Positions 36,698-45,487 of a stretch of DNA of 64,000 bases are shown piece by piece. The notes beneath the pieces were generated by a model. That model made no database searches, was not told where the DNA came from, and saw nothing but the letters and a program-made list of their open reading frames with translations. A program made the translations under genes and the position numbers. The stretch comes from Hirschia litorea (GTDB lineage: Bacteria > Pseudomonadota > Alphaproteobacteria > Caulobacterales > Hyphomonadaceae), in the NCBI RefSeq assembly GCF_042665075.1, contig NZ_JBHTBR010000002.1, positions 806,001 to 870,000 on the forward strand, read 5' to 3'. Every line of letters begins with the position of its first letter. The stretch's first letter is position 1.

Positions 36698-37165
36698 TTA
36701 AGCGGCTTTCACATTTTTGCTGTTCATAGAAGCGAAGTCTACCACTTCTGGCTGCTGAGCTTCATGTGGGTGCTCAGTACCAGCGTAAACACGCAACTTT
36801 GAAAATTGTGTACGTGCCAAAGATGATTCTTTTGGCATCATACGCTCAATAGCCTTCTTGATTACGCGCTCAGGAAAGCGTCCATCAAGAATTTCTTCCG
36901 CGCGGCGAGATTTAATACCGCCCGGGTGGCCAGTGTGCCAATAGTAAGTCTTGTCACGGCGTTTGTTGCCAGTCAGGACAGCTTTATCAGCGTTGATAAT
37001 TACAATGTGGTCGCCAGTATCAATGTGCGGCGTAAAGTCAGCACGGTGCTTGCCACGTAGGCGCTTTGCAACGTAAGACGCGAGACGTCCTACAACAACG
37101 CCTTCAGCGTCAATCACGACCCATTTGTGTTCGACCTCGGAAGGTTTTGCAGAATAAGTTTTCAT
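36698..37165 (-). CDS. rplM: 50S ribosomal protein L13
   Basis: L13 is an early-assembly 50S protein. The sequence MKTYSAKPSEVEHKWVVIDA, VVGRLASYVAKRLRGKH, the IINADKAVLTGNKRRDKTYYWHTGHPGG core and RVIKKAIERMMPK are diagnostic. The open frame reaches 37186, but the ATG at 37165 is the conserved start and has GAGGGAG before it, giving 155 residues. It is divergent from the lipoprotein gene at 37210. Confidence 0.97.
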   Translation of the reverse strand: MKTYSAKPSEVEHKWVVIDAEGVVVGRLASYVAKRLRGKHRADFTPHIDTGDHIVIINADKAVLTGNKRRDKTYYWHTGHPGGIKSRRAEEILDGRFPERVIKKAIERMMPKESSLARTQFSKLRVYAGTEHPHEAQQPEVVDFASMNSKNVKAA

Positions 37166-37209
37166 CGCTCCCTCACGGGGCCTCATATAATAGAAAGTTG
37201 ATTGTTCAA

Positions 37210-38374
37210 ATGAACGAGCGAGTGTGGCTACAGTCCAGTGTAACCTTTGTCAACACAAAGCAGGCAATCTCATTAGGATTCCTTGCAACATTTTTGACAT
37301 TTAGCTGTTCACCGGCGGAAGATAGCGGAAAAATTGACAAAAATCCACACAAAAACGAAGCAACTGCTCCTGTGCAGGAACTTCCTCGCGCACCGATAAT
37401 TTGGGAAAGCAAAGAAGCAGCAGGCGATATTCAGGACCTTGCGATCGCTAAAAATGCCTACAATAGCGTGTTTGGCCTTGCAATTTTATCAGATGGCCGC
37501 GCTGAAAGCTTTGATATTGATGGAATCTCAATTGCTCAATCAAAACCGGATACGTTTAAATCAACCTCTTTAGGCATGCCACTGAATATTTCTGACACTT
37601 CTTTTGTCGCATACCCAAGTTTATCAGTTGAAAATACGATTCAAATCGCTCTTTTTTCGTCTGGGTTACAAATTATTGCAGGTGCCCCCCCTCTCCGATT
37701 CTATTGAAGCTGACAGTTTATGCGCTGCCCCGATACAAAGTGATGAGACGAATCCGAAAACAGCAATAGCATTTTCGAAGGCTAACAACGTAACTTTGGG
37801 GACACTTCAATATGGAGGTGAGACTCCCGTTTTTAATGAAAACAGCAATTTTACACTGCCATACCCCATATCATCATGCGTATTCGATGGAGTGATTGGC
37901 GTAGCAGCTACAGAAAACGAGCTGATATCCTTCAATGCAAACGGCATTCTAAATACGCTTAAAAATGACGACACCATTACTGACACGCGTATTTTAAAAG
38001 CAGAAACTGGGTATTTGCTCGTCTACTCAACACAACAAGGCAACCTTTTTGCCTCGCATTTGAGGGAAGACGGGGATATCTCTTCATCCTTACAATTTGA
38101 ACTTGCTGATGGAATGTCTGTCTCTGCCCCCCAAAAAGCAACACAATTGGGCAGCCTATCGGGACACATTAGCGTCGATTATCCAACGGGCATATTGATG
38201 ATAGCTGGAGAGTATGAAGATGGACGCAATAGGCTTTCTTATGTGAGCCCAGAACCTTTGTATGCACTCGTAGGTACAGCACCGCCCAATGGATCAAACG
38301 CGCCTCTGGACACAGATCTGGAAAATCTCAAATCTGCTCTCACTCCAGAGACACCGTTTAAAGATGAGGAATAG
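37210..38374 (+). pseudogene. Putative lipoprotein gene interrupted by a frameshift at a C7 run
   Basis: The first frame starts near 37210 (or a GTG at 37222) with a signal peptide ending in a lipobox (LTFSC) and stops at 37707. A second frame continues the same kind of sequence to 38374. They meet at seven C (37685-37691); removing one C would join IIAGAP to LSDSIEADS, making about 387 residues. The two parts have no recognised domain. They contain repeated 'aILSDGRAESFDIDGI' and 'ENELISFNANGIL' style strands, hinting at a beta-propeller-like periplasmic fold. The break could be a true mutation, a sequencing error, or phase-variable slippage. Confidence 0.6.
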
Positions 38375-38387
38375 AGTAGGATCTAGT

Positions 38388-39467
38388 CTAAACTTCGCGA
38401 CGGGCAGAACACTGCCAAAATAGTATAACTGTTGAAAGCAACACAATCGTTCCGAGGGCTTGGTGAAGAAGACCAAGCCCGAGCGGCGCTCCGAAGACAA
38501 GCGTCACAACACCTAAAACAGATTGCCCCGCAACACCGTGAGCCGTTTTTTTAAACCAGCCATTCGCGGCACGCGAAAACTTAAAAGCGGCATATAAGCT
38601 CAAGCCAAGTAAACAGTACGCAACGAATCTATGATTGAACTGAACGGTCGCGACATTCTCAAAGAAATTCCGCACCCCAAGGGCACCGTCCCAATATGCT
38701 TGAGGTATAACAGCGCCATCCATTAACGGCCAATCGGTATATGTGCGTCCAGCATCCAACCCCGCAACCAACGCACCCAACATCATTTGCAAGCTTGCTG
38801 TTGCAAGCAAAATAGCCGCCCAATTTCGTGCGCGATTGTCATCAATGAAACGAGGCTTTTCACGCAGAGAGAGCCAGGTCCACACACATCCGCCGATTAT
38901 AAGAAGCGCTAATGAAAAGTGTGTCATTAAACGGTAAGGCGCGACATCCACTCGGTTTGTTTCTCCAACGCCAGAAGAAACCATCCACCAGCCAATAAAT
39001 CCCTGCAGACCACCTAAAGCAAATAACGCCCATAACCGCCGCCGCAATCTCGGCGTCGTCCAGCCAAGCGCCCAAAAGACCAAGAATGGAATAAGGAATA
39101 CAACACCAACAAGGCGTCCTAAGAGCCTGTGCCCCCATTCCCACCAATAAATATTCTTAAACTCGTGAAGCTCCATACCTTTATTTTGAAGCTTATACTC
39201 TGCAGTGTGCGAACGATATTTATCAAATTCAGATGCCCAGTCTTCAGCATTCATTGGCGGCAGAGCGCCAGTAATGGGTTTCCATTCTGTGATTGACAAA
39301 CCGCTATCGGTTAAGCGCGTTGCACCGCCGACAAGGATCATCGCATAAACCATCGCAGCAACAATCAACAGCCAGATACCAACAGCATTTGCACCTTTGG
39401 CTGGACGAATACCTTTAAGACCAACATCAATAGATGACTGAGCGGCAGAAGAAACTTGAGTATGCAT
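38388..39467 (-). CDS. ctaA: Heme A synthase (COX15/CtaA family)
   Basis: This integral membrane enzyme oxidises the C8 methyl of heme O to make heme A for cytochrome aa3 oxidases. The 359-residue protein has several TM helices. It carries the COX15 landmarks GGATRLTDSGLSITEWKPITG, EFKNIYWWEWGHRLLGRLVG (heme-ligand His), GWWMVSSG, YRLMTHFSLALL, QFNHRFVAYCL and LLHQALGTIVLLS (further His ligands). The long, mitochondrial-like type 2 form is typical of alphaproteobacteria. Its end is convergent with the frameshifted lipoprotein gene, 13 bp away. Confidence 0.94.
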   Translation of the reverse strand: MHTQVSSAAQSSIDVGLKGIRPAKGANAVGIWLLIVAAMVYAMILVGGATRLTDSGLSITEWKPITGALPPMNAEDWASEFDKYRSHTAEYKLQNKGMELHEFKNIYWWEWGHRLLGRLVGVVFLIPFLVFWALGWTTPRLRRRLWALFALGGLQGFIGWWMVSSGVGETNRVDVAPYRLMTHFSLALLIIGGCVWTWLSLREKPRFIDDNRARNWAAILLATASLQMMLGALVAGLDAGRTYTDWPLMDGAVIPQAYWDGALGVRNFFENVATVQFNHRFVAYCLLGLSLYAAFKFSRAANGWFKKTAHGVAGQSVLGVVTLVFGAPLGLGLLHQALGTIVLLSTVILFWQCSARREV

Positions 39468-39630
39468 GCGGGTTTATATAGGCCTGTATGACGAAAAAGA
39501 CTTAGCTGTTTTGCATTTAAGCAATATTTGTGCTCATAGCAGTTTTAGTGCGCTTCGCAGATGTGGCAAATATACGTCTTACATTATCGAGAACTACCGC
39601 GCACAACGCATTTTTAGACGGAGACATATT

Positions 39631-39840
39631 TTGCGCAAGATCTTGGGATCAATCGGCCTATTGGCTTTTCTAGCGGCGTATATAGTCGTGGCCGCCATAT
39701 TGGGCGAAAAACTTGAAGGCAAGAAGTTTCTCTCCATCCTATTTTACCTCATTGCAGGTATTGGCTGGGCATTGCCGCTCAAGCCACTTTTGCAATGGAT
39801 GCACGCAAAAGATGCCCCTCTTCCTAAGAATGACATCTAG
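39631..39840 (+). CDS. DUF2842 small membrane protein
   Basis: The frame is open from 39466, but that would overlap the divergent heme A synthase start. A TTG at 39631 with GGAG 9 nt upstream gives a 69-residue protein starting MRKILGSIGLLAFLAAYIVV. It has two TM helices and a conserved GIGWALPLKPLLQWM, matching DUF2842, an alphaproteobacterial family of unknown function. It is convergent with the ABC exporter gene. Confidence 0.75.
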   Translation: MRKILGSIGLLAFLAAYIVVAAILGEKLEGKKFLSILFYLIAGIGWALPLKPLLQWMHAKDAPLPKNDI

Positions 39841-39845
39841 CAATT

Positions 39846-41705
39846 CTAACTCTGCTTAGCTGCTAAAAGCTGAGAGAGTGCCTCCTGATTGATCTTAGAT
39901 TGGCGCTCCCACATATCAGCATAAACGCCGTCGATTGCCAGTAAATCTTCATGACTTCCACGTTCTTCAACCTTACCATCTTTAAGAACAATAATTTCAT
40001 CTGCGTCCGCAATTGTTGAAAGGCGATGTGCAACAACAAGTGTTGTGCGGCCTTTAGAGGCAATATCTAATGCATGTTGGACTTCTGCCTCTGTCGTAGA
40101 ATCCAATGCTGATGTGGCCTCATCTAACACCAGCACAGACGGATCTTTAAGAATCGCACGCGCTATGCCTAAGCGTTGTTTCTCACCGCCTGATAGTTTC
40201 AAGCCACGCTCTCCGACACGTGTATCCCATTTATCTGGTAGCCCATTGATGAAGGTGAGCAACTGGGCTTGTTCTGCAGCGTGTTCTATCTGTTCTTGGC
40301 TTGCTTCTGGTGCGCCATAGATGATGTTTTCTCGAATTGTCGTATTGAATAAAACCACTTCTTGAGGAACGAGACCCAGCGATTCCCTTAAAGATTTTTG
40401 GGTAACGGATTTGAGATTTTGTCCATCAAACAATATCTGACCGCGCTCGACATCGAAAAAGCGGAACGCCAATTTTAAGAGTGTTGATTTTCCGGAACCT
40501 GACGGCCCCACAATGGCTAGTTTTTTTCCCGCTTCTGCTGTGAAGCTGACGCCATCAAGTCCTGCGGTGCGGCCATCATGAAAAAAAGCAACATCTTTAA
40601 ACTCAAAACGTCCACCCTTCACTTCCAGTTCTTTTGCATCTGGAGCGTCAGCAACTTCCGGCACCATGTCCATAAGTCCGAAAAGTTTTTCAAGATCGAC
40701 ACTACCCTGCTTAATCTCTCTCCATGCCCAACCTAAAATGTTGAGTGGGCGGTAAAGGTTCATCAGAATGAGCGTAACTGCAGCCACATCGCCCGGCTTC
40801 AAATCCCCTTGCATAGCAGACCAAACCGCCAAACCTGCCACACCAAGCAGACCGAGATTCATTATGAACTCTTGTCCTGCGTTTAATAGAGCTAATGAAC
40901 GCGCAGTGGCGACATAGGATTTGTTATAGCTTTCAAACGATTTGTTGTGTCGCTCTGTTTCTCGCTCTTCGGCTGCAAATGCTTTGACGGTTTCAAAGTT
41001 TGTAAGACTATCAACAGCACGGCCACGCAGTTCTGTATCTTCTTCATTCAGCACGCGTCGCTGTTTTACGCGCCATTCCGTGATGGCTAATGTAAACACG
41101 ACATAGACCATAATGGTCGCTATCGCCACGACAGCCATGCCGACTCCATATTTGATACTTAAAACAGCAGACGCCAATATCAACTCAATAAAAGTGGGGC
41201 CGATATTGAAGGCCAGGAAGCGAATTAGGAAATCAATAGCACCCGCCCCGCGTTCTATCATACGGTTAAGCGCACCAGTTCGGCGGGTAAGGTGGAACTT
41301 TAAAGACAGATTTTGCGCATGACCAAAAGCTTCGACCGCGATTAATCTTTGAGCATCCTGACTAATCGGTGCAAACAACACATCACGCAAATATGGAAAG
41401 CCAGTCGACAAGAAACGCGCACCAACCCAAAGCGCAACGCCCATAAATATCAGCGCAAAAACTGTCTCGCCTTCTGTCAGTGCATTTATTGCATCACCAA
41501 AAAAAACAGGAGCAGCTACAGCAAATAGTTTTGATGTCACCGTCAGCACAAAGGCAATCGCCATCATGGGACGCCATTTTGACAATTCGGGTCGCGCAAG
41601 AATTTTTAGGATTCGGCCAATCGAAGACACCAAACTCGCATCAGCACTTTCGATACCGTCATTATCGGCAGTTGAAGCCATTTTTCCGTGTCCGCGTGGA
41701 CTCAT
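39846..41705 (-). CDS. Atm1-like ABC exporter (fused TMD-NBD)
   Basis: This half-transporter of 619 residues has six TM helices followed by an ATPase domain. Walker A is VGPSGSGKST, the signature is LSGGEKQR, Walker B is SVLVLDEATS and the switch is VVAHRLST. The sequence resembles the heavy-metal/Atm1 subgroup, related to mitochondrial Atm1 and the Novosphingobium exporter, which move glutathione-metal or glutathione-derived compounds. A KWRPMMAIAF...FFGDAINAL start is typical. The ATG at 41705 has GGAAAG upstream. The glutathione reductase gene in the same window is consistent but not adjacent. Confidence 0.85.
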   Translation of the reverse strand: MSPRGHGKMASTADNDGIESADASLVSSIGRILKILARPELSKWRPMMAIAFVLTVTSKLFAVAAPVFFGDAINALTEGETVFALIFMGVALWVGARFLSTGFPYLRDVLFAPISQDAQRLIAVEAFGHAQNLSLKFHLTRRTGALNRMIERGAGAIDFLIRFLAFNIGPTFIELILASAVLSIKYGVGMAVVAIATIMVYVVFTLAITEWRVKQRRVLNEEDTELRGRAVDSLTNFETVKAFAAEERETERHNKSFESYNKSYVATARSLALLNAGQEFIMNLGLLGVAGLAVWSAMQGDLKPGDVAAVTLILMNLYRPLNILGWAWREIKQGSVDLEKLFGLMDMVPEVADAPDAKELEVKGGRFEFKDVAFFHDGRTAGLDGVSFTAEAGKKLAIVGPSGSGKSTLLKLAFRFFDVERGQILFDGQNLKSVTQKSLRESLGLVPQEVVLFNTTIRENIIYGAPEASQEQIEHAAEQAQLLTFINGLPDKWDTRVGERGLKLSGGEKQRLGIARAILKDPSVLVLDEATSALDSTTEAEVQHALDIASKGRTTLVVAHRLSTIADADEIIVLKDGKVEERGSHEDLLAIDGVYADMWERQSKINQEALSQLLAAKQS

Positions 41706-41807
41706 AAGTTTCTTTCCGAGTGCAAATAGAAGATTTTCTACAACCTACACTCTCCCTTTTAAGTTCAAACCCATATATACGATTCAAGGTATAAATGGAG
41801 ATGGTAT

Positions 41808-42368
41808 ATGTCTGGAATCAAGTCTGTATGCGTTTATTGTGGTTCATCCAATGATGTCGACCCCGCATATCTTGAACTCGCAACAAATTTGGGTACAGCC
41901 ATCGCGAAGCGTGGATGGCGCCTCGTTTATGGCGGTGGAACTGTTGGATTGATGTATGCTGCCGCAAAAGCTGCTCACGATGCTGGCGGTGAAGTGATAG
42001 GGTTTATCCCACGCTTTCTTCAGCGAATTGAAGGCAGTTATGAAGAAGTGCCTCACGTCGTCGTGGAAACGATGCATGAGCGCAAAAAGCTACTTTTCGA
42101 CGAATCAGAAGCCTTTGTTGTTCTTCCTGGGGGAATTGGGACACTTGAAGAAGCCGTTGAGACACTCTCATGGGCCAAGCTATCATTGCACGCCAAGCCA
42201 ATGTCCTTCCTATCCACCAATGATTACTGGACACCATTTTTCGACTGTTTGGACAAAATGGTAGAGCACAAGTTTGCGCCACCAAGCATGCTAGACCTTG
42301 TTTTCAAATCCAATGATCCCGAGCACTCAATGGATGAGTTCCTGAACCGCTATGTAGATGTGATATAA
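41808..42368 (+). CDS. LOG-family nucleotide phosphoribohydrolase
   Basis: This 186-residue protein of the LOG/TIGR00730 family shows VCVYCGSSNDVDPAYLE at the N-terminus, WRLVYGGGTVGLMYAAA, MHERKKLLFDESEAFVVLPGGIGTLEEAVE (with the PGGxGTxxE motif) and LSWAKLSLHAKP. Family members cleave ribose 5-phosphate from nucleoside monophosphates; plant and some bacterial forms activate cytokinins. In bacteria it is often a purine-nucleotide salvage or clean-up enzyme. GGAGATGG precedes the ATG. A strong bidirectional terminator follows. Confidence 0.9.
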   Translation: MSGIKSVCVYCGSSNDVDPAYLELATNLGTAIAKRGWRLVYGGGTVGLMYAAAKAAHDAGGEVIGFIPRFLQRIEGSYEEVPHVVVETMHERKKLLFDESEAFVVLPGGIGTLEEAVETLSWAKLSLHAKPMSFLSTNDYWTPFFDCLDKMVEHKFAPPSMLDLVFKSNDPEHSMDEFLNRYVDVI

Positions 42369-42437
42369 GGTTGAATACAAAACCTTCCTTTAAAACCGAC
42401 GACTGTTCGTAATAGAAAACGATGCCTCGGATACTAT

Positions 42438-42480
42438 AAAAAAAGCCCCTCAGCATTTCTGCTCAGGGGCTTTTTATTTT
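42438..42480. terminator. Bidirectional terminator
   Basis: AGCCCCT-c-AGCA (42444-42455) pairs with TGCT-c-AGGGGCT (42460-42471). It is flanked by A-runs to the left and T-runs to the right, so it can end both the LOG gene (+) and the outer-membrane protein gene (-). Confidence 0.9.
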
Positions 42481-42496
42481 TAATCAAATCCAAATC

Positions 42497-43120
42497 TTAG
42501 AATCGGAACATTAGACTTCCGGTAAGAGCGTCTGCGGTTGCATCATTTCTTGCTTCGTAAAATTCTCCGTCAAATTCGTCTTGTACCGCTTGAACATCAT
42601 ATCGCGTGTAATCTAAACGAAATCCGATTGTTGAATCGGGAATGTAGAAATCAATACCCAAGCCATAGGCAAATCCATGCTCAGTCTCTTCAAGCTCACG
42701 ACTAGCTATTGTTTGATTAGCTGAGTTATCCACTATCGATTGTTTATAATCGGTTTGTTGAAGAAATCCGCCCAAACGCCCGAAGAAGCTAAAATTATCG
42801 CCTATAGGTAGATGCCCCACAGCAAAGACAGCACCACCCGCTTTGAAGTCTACGTCAGTGATATAATCATAACTGGTTGAACGTGTTTCAAAGCTATCGT
42901 CAGAAGCTATCCCCATGGAAAGCTCCCCTTCAACCCCGATCCACTGGTTAAATGTTGCACCACCACGAAACACTCCAACCTTAGGGTAAGTAGATGCTAG
43001 ACTTCCCCCCATATCGACCTTCACAGTTCCAACACCCACACCAATATATGGCTCGATCTCAGCAATAGCCGATGGTGTAAAAGCAGTTAAAACCACAGCA
43101 GATAACATGACTTTTTTCAT
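42497..43120 (-). CDS. Outer-membrane beta-barrel protein (OMP_b-brl type)
   Basis: The N-terminus MKKVMLSAVVLTAFTPSAIAE is a Sec signal peptide. The mature 187 residues have alternating hydrophobic strands (EPYIGVGVGTVKVDM, FAYGLGIDFYIPDS, GFRLDYTRYDVQ) and end in SLMFRF with the C-terminal Phe used for outer-membrane insertion. This fits an 8-stranded barrel of the OmpA-TM/OmpW-like group. The specific role is unknown. GGGGAAATC precedes the ATG. The bidirectional terminator follows. Confidence 0.82.
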   Translation of the reverse strand: MKKVMLSAVVLTAFTPSAIAEIEPYIGVGVGTVKVDMGGSLASTYPKVGVFRGGATFNQWIGVEGELSMGIASDDSFETRSTSYDYITDVDFKAGGAVFAVGHLPIGDNFSFFGRLGGFLQQTDYKQSIVDNSANQTIASRELEETEHGFAYGLGIDFYIPDSTIGFRLDYTRYDVQAVQDEFDGEFYEARNDATADALTGSLMFRF

Positions 43121-43263
43121 GATTTCCCCAACCTATAATTATGCAAAAAAACGTCACTCCAGATTGAAGCGACGCAATGAAACAAAACCTGTTTCATCAA
43201 ATTTTCTAATAATCCTCAATGGGTTAATGCAACTTTAAACAACTAAACAATCCACAGCTAAAC

Positions 43264-43956
43264 CTACCCAGCCGTCACCGCAGGCACGACTGCTGCTGCA
43301 ACGATAATTCCAATTATGGCGGCTTGCGTTTCTTCAATGACTTTCACAAACGCTTTTGAATTTAAGAATTCTGCCTTTTTCATTTCTTTAAGACGCTCTT
43401 TGGAGGCTTTGTATAATTCTTTATCCAAATTTGGCTTTAAGAAACCGCCTGCCTCTGCGAGGACGATCAGCAATCCGATTTTATCATCGATATTGATCAA
43501 AGGCTGATTGGGATCGAGAGCTGCATTAATTTCCTCAATAAGCTGAGCCTCAACACGACCATCCTGTGTTGGCCACCTTGTTTGAGGGATAAGCCCCAAA
43601 AGTTTGGATTTTTCTTCCGTCACCGCACCTAATTCACACAGCTCTTCGGCGAGAATGTTTATGAATTTTGATTTCTGCGACAGGCGCTCAGCCCATGATT
43701 TCAAAGGACGCGGCTTGCTATCTTGCACCATATAATCTGCGATAGCTGATAGGAATTTTCCGTCAACTTTTGCAATAGTATTGCATGTGAACTTTGCCTT
43801 TGCTGCGCCATCACTTTCCAAAGCTTCGGCCAACAGCAATTCAGTGAGGCTAGCTCCTGCCAGAGCTTGTGGGAAATATCCCGCATGCAAAGACCCTTTA
43901 TCATCACGCAAGGCCAATAGCATAAGTGCCTGAGGTAGAGTGAGTGATGATTGCAT
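43264..43956 (-). CDS. GOLPH3/VPS74 (GPP34) family protein
   Basis: The protein begins MQSSLTLPQALMLLALRDDKGSLHAGYF and continues with ASLTELLLAEALES, CELGAVTEEKSKLLGLIPQTRWP and ALDPNQPLINIDDKIGLLIVLAEAGGFLKP. This arrangement of helices is the GPP34 domain. In eukaryotes it binds PI4P and sorts Golgi glycosyltransferases; bacterial versions, best known in actinobacteria, have no agreed role. The C-terminal AAIIGIIVAAAVVPAVTAG is hydrophobic and may contact membrane. The frame opens at 43968, but GGAGG sits properly before the ATG at 43956 (230 residues). An inverted repeat overlaps the region just upstream. Confidence 0.75.
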   Translation of the reverse strand: MQSSLTLPQALMLLALRDDKGSLHAGYFPQALAGASLTELLLAEALESDGAAKAKFTCNTIAKVDGKFLSAIADYMVQDSKPRPLKSWAERLSQKSKFINILAEELCELGAVTEEKSKLLGLIPQTRWPTQDGRVEAQLIEEINAALDPNQPLINIDDKIGLLIVLAEAGGFLKPNLDKELYKASKERLKEMKKAEFLNSKAFVKVIEETQAAIIGIIVAAAVVPAVTAG

Positions 43957-43965
43957 ACGCGCCTC

Positions 43966-43993
43966 CATTAGATGAATGATTATTCATCTAATG
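43966..43993. promoter_or_regulatory. 12-bp inverted repeat, probable operator of the GPP34 gene
   Basis: CATTAGATGAAT (43966-43977) and ATTCATCTAATG (43982-43993) are perfect inverted copies with a 4-nt spacer. They sit directly upstream of the GGAGG ribosome site. The core TGAATGATTATTCA resembles TetR-type operators. No TetR-like gene is in the window, so the regulator is elsewhere, or the element acts as an mRNA hairpin. Confidence 0.6.
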
Positions 43994-44029
43994 GACAACA
44001 CAAGTTTGCTGAAAAAAAGGCGCTAAATC

Positions 44030-45370
44030 TTACCCTAAGCGTTTCAACACTTTTTCGCGGCCGAGCAAAGCAAGAACTTGGTTCATTTGCGGTCCATGTG
44101 CTTGGCCTGTTAAAGCAAGACGCAAAGGCATGAACAAGCCCTTTCCTTTACGGCCAGTTTCAGACTTAAGTGCGCCTGTCCAAACGGACCAAGTATCTTC
44201 TGAGATTTCACCTTCCGGCAAATACGCAGCAGCGCCTGCAATGAACGCCGCATCATCCGCTTCAAGGTCAGCTTTATCAATGTCACCAAAGAAGATCGGC
44301 AACCAGATTGCAGCGTCATCTACTTTTTGAAGATTTTCTGAAACAAGCGCCCAAAATGCGTCATTGGCTTTGTCACCAAGCGGCAAAGCAGCTAGGCGGT
44401 CTTTGACATCCTCAAAGGACAAACCGCGCGTGATTTCAGCATTTAGAGCCATCAGTTCTTTTTCATCAAAACGCGCTGGTGCACGTCCAATTTTTTCAAA
44501 AGAGAATTCTGATGCTAAAGTTTGCAAACTGTCTTTAAGCTCAACAGGGTCAGACGTTCCAATTTTTGCAAGTAGGCTCGCAATTGCAATCGCCTCAACA
44601 CCATCAGCTGCCAATTGCTGAACTGACAAAGACCCAAGCCGCTTTGAAAGCCCCTGTCCGTCCGCGCCAATTAGCAAAGGTGTGTGTGCCATTTGCGGCG
44701 TTTTACCACCTAAAGCACGGAAAATTTCAATCTGTGCGCCTGAATTGGTTACGTGATCTTCACCGCGCACGACATGCGTAATTTCCGCATCAATATCATC
44801 TACAACAGAAGGCAATGTATAGAGGTATGATCCATCTGCACGAATAAGCACAGGGTCTGAAATAGACGCTGTATCTATAGCTTGTGGACCACGTACAAGG
44901 TCTACCCATTCACAAGGTTTTCCAGACAATTTAAAGCGCCAATGCGGCTTGCGTCCCTCGGCTTCTAACTTTGCTTTTTCGTCGTCAGTCAGGTTCAACC
45001 CTGCACGATCATAGACTGGTGGACGGCCACGCGACAAAGCGATTTTGCGCTTACGGTCTAACTCTTCAGCTGTTTCATAACATGCATATAGCAGACCATC
45101 AGCTTTGAGCTTTGCAGTGGCTTTATCATATTCAGCGAAGCGTTCCGATTGCTTGAATGTATCATCCCACTCAAGCCCCAACCAAGTTAGATCTTGCTTG
45201 ATCCCGTCTTCATATTCCTTTGTCGAACGCTCAAGGTCAGTATCATCAATACGCAAGACAAATTGACCACCCTGTCCTTTTGCAAACAACCAGTTGATCA
45301 GTGCTGTGCGCACATTTCCTACGTGAAGACGACCAGTTGGAGATGGCGCGAAACGGACTTTGCAAGACAT
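44030..45370 (-). CDS. gltX: Glutamate--tRNA ligase (GltX2-like)
   Basis: This class I synthetase begins MSCKVRFAPSPTGRLHVGNVRTALINWLF, with the HIGH-like HVGN, and has the KMSKS-region GQGLSKRLGSLSVQQL. The first Lys of KLSKR is replaced by Gly, as in the second GluRS paralogue (GltX2) of many alphaproteobacteria. Such GluRS2 enzymes can have altered tRNA preference, and organisms without GlnRS rely on GatCAB amidation. The frame opens at 45436; the ATG at 45370 is the conserved start (446 residues). Whether a second gltX exists cannot be seen here. Confidence 0.93.
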   Translation of the reverse strand: MSCKVRFAPSPTGRLHVGNVRTALINWLFAKGQGGQFVLRIDDTDLERSTKEYEDGIKQDLTWLGLEWDDTFKQSERFAEYDKATAKLKADGLLYACYETAEELDRKRKIALSRGRPPVYDRAGLNLTDDEKAKLEAEGRKPHWRFKLSGKPCEWVDLVRGPQAIDTASISDPVLIRADGSYLYTLPSVVDDIDAEITHVVRGEDHVTNSGAQIEIFRALGGKTPQMAHTPLLIGADGQGLSKRLGSLSVQQLAADGVEAIAIASLLAKIGTSDPVELKDSLQTLASEFSFEKIGRAPARFDEKELMALNAEITRGLSFEDVKDRLAALPLGDKANDAFWALVSENLQKVDDAAIWLPIFFGDIDKADLEADDAAFIAGAAAYLPEGEISEDTWSVWTGALKSETGRKGKGLFMPLRLALTGQAHGPQMNQVLALLGREKVLKRLG

Positions 45371-45487
45371 GTATGTGATCTCAGATTTTTTAAACAGCGA
45401 CAATCGCCAAGAGTAGCGACTGTATTCCCGCAACATGACACATTATGCAAGGGGTTGCGGCGTTAATTTTAGAGCAAGAGCAATCGA

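Noticed and set aside
37066..37209. N-terminal extension of the frameshifted lipoprotein gene into rplM
   Set aside because: It is antisense to a ribosomal protein gene; the signal peptide and lipobox begin after 37210.
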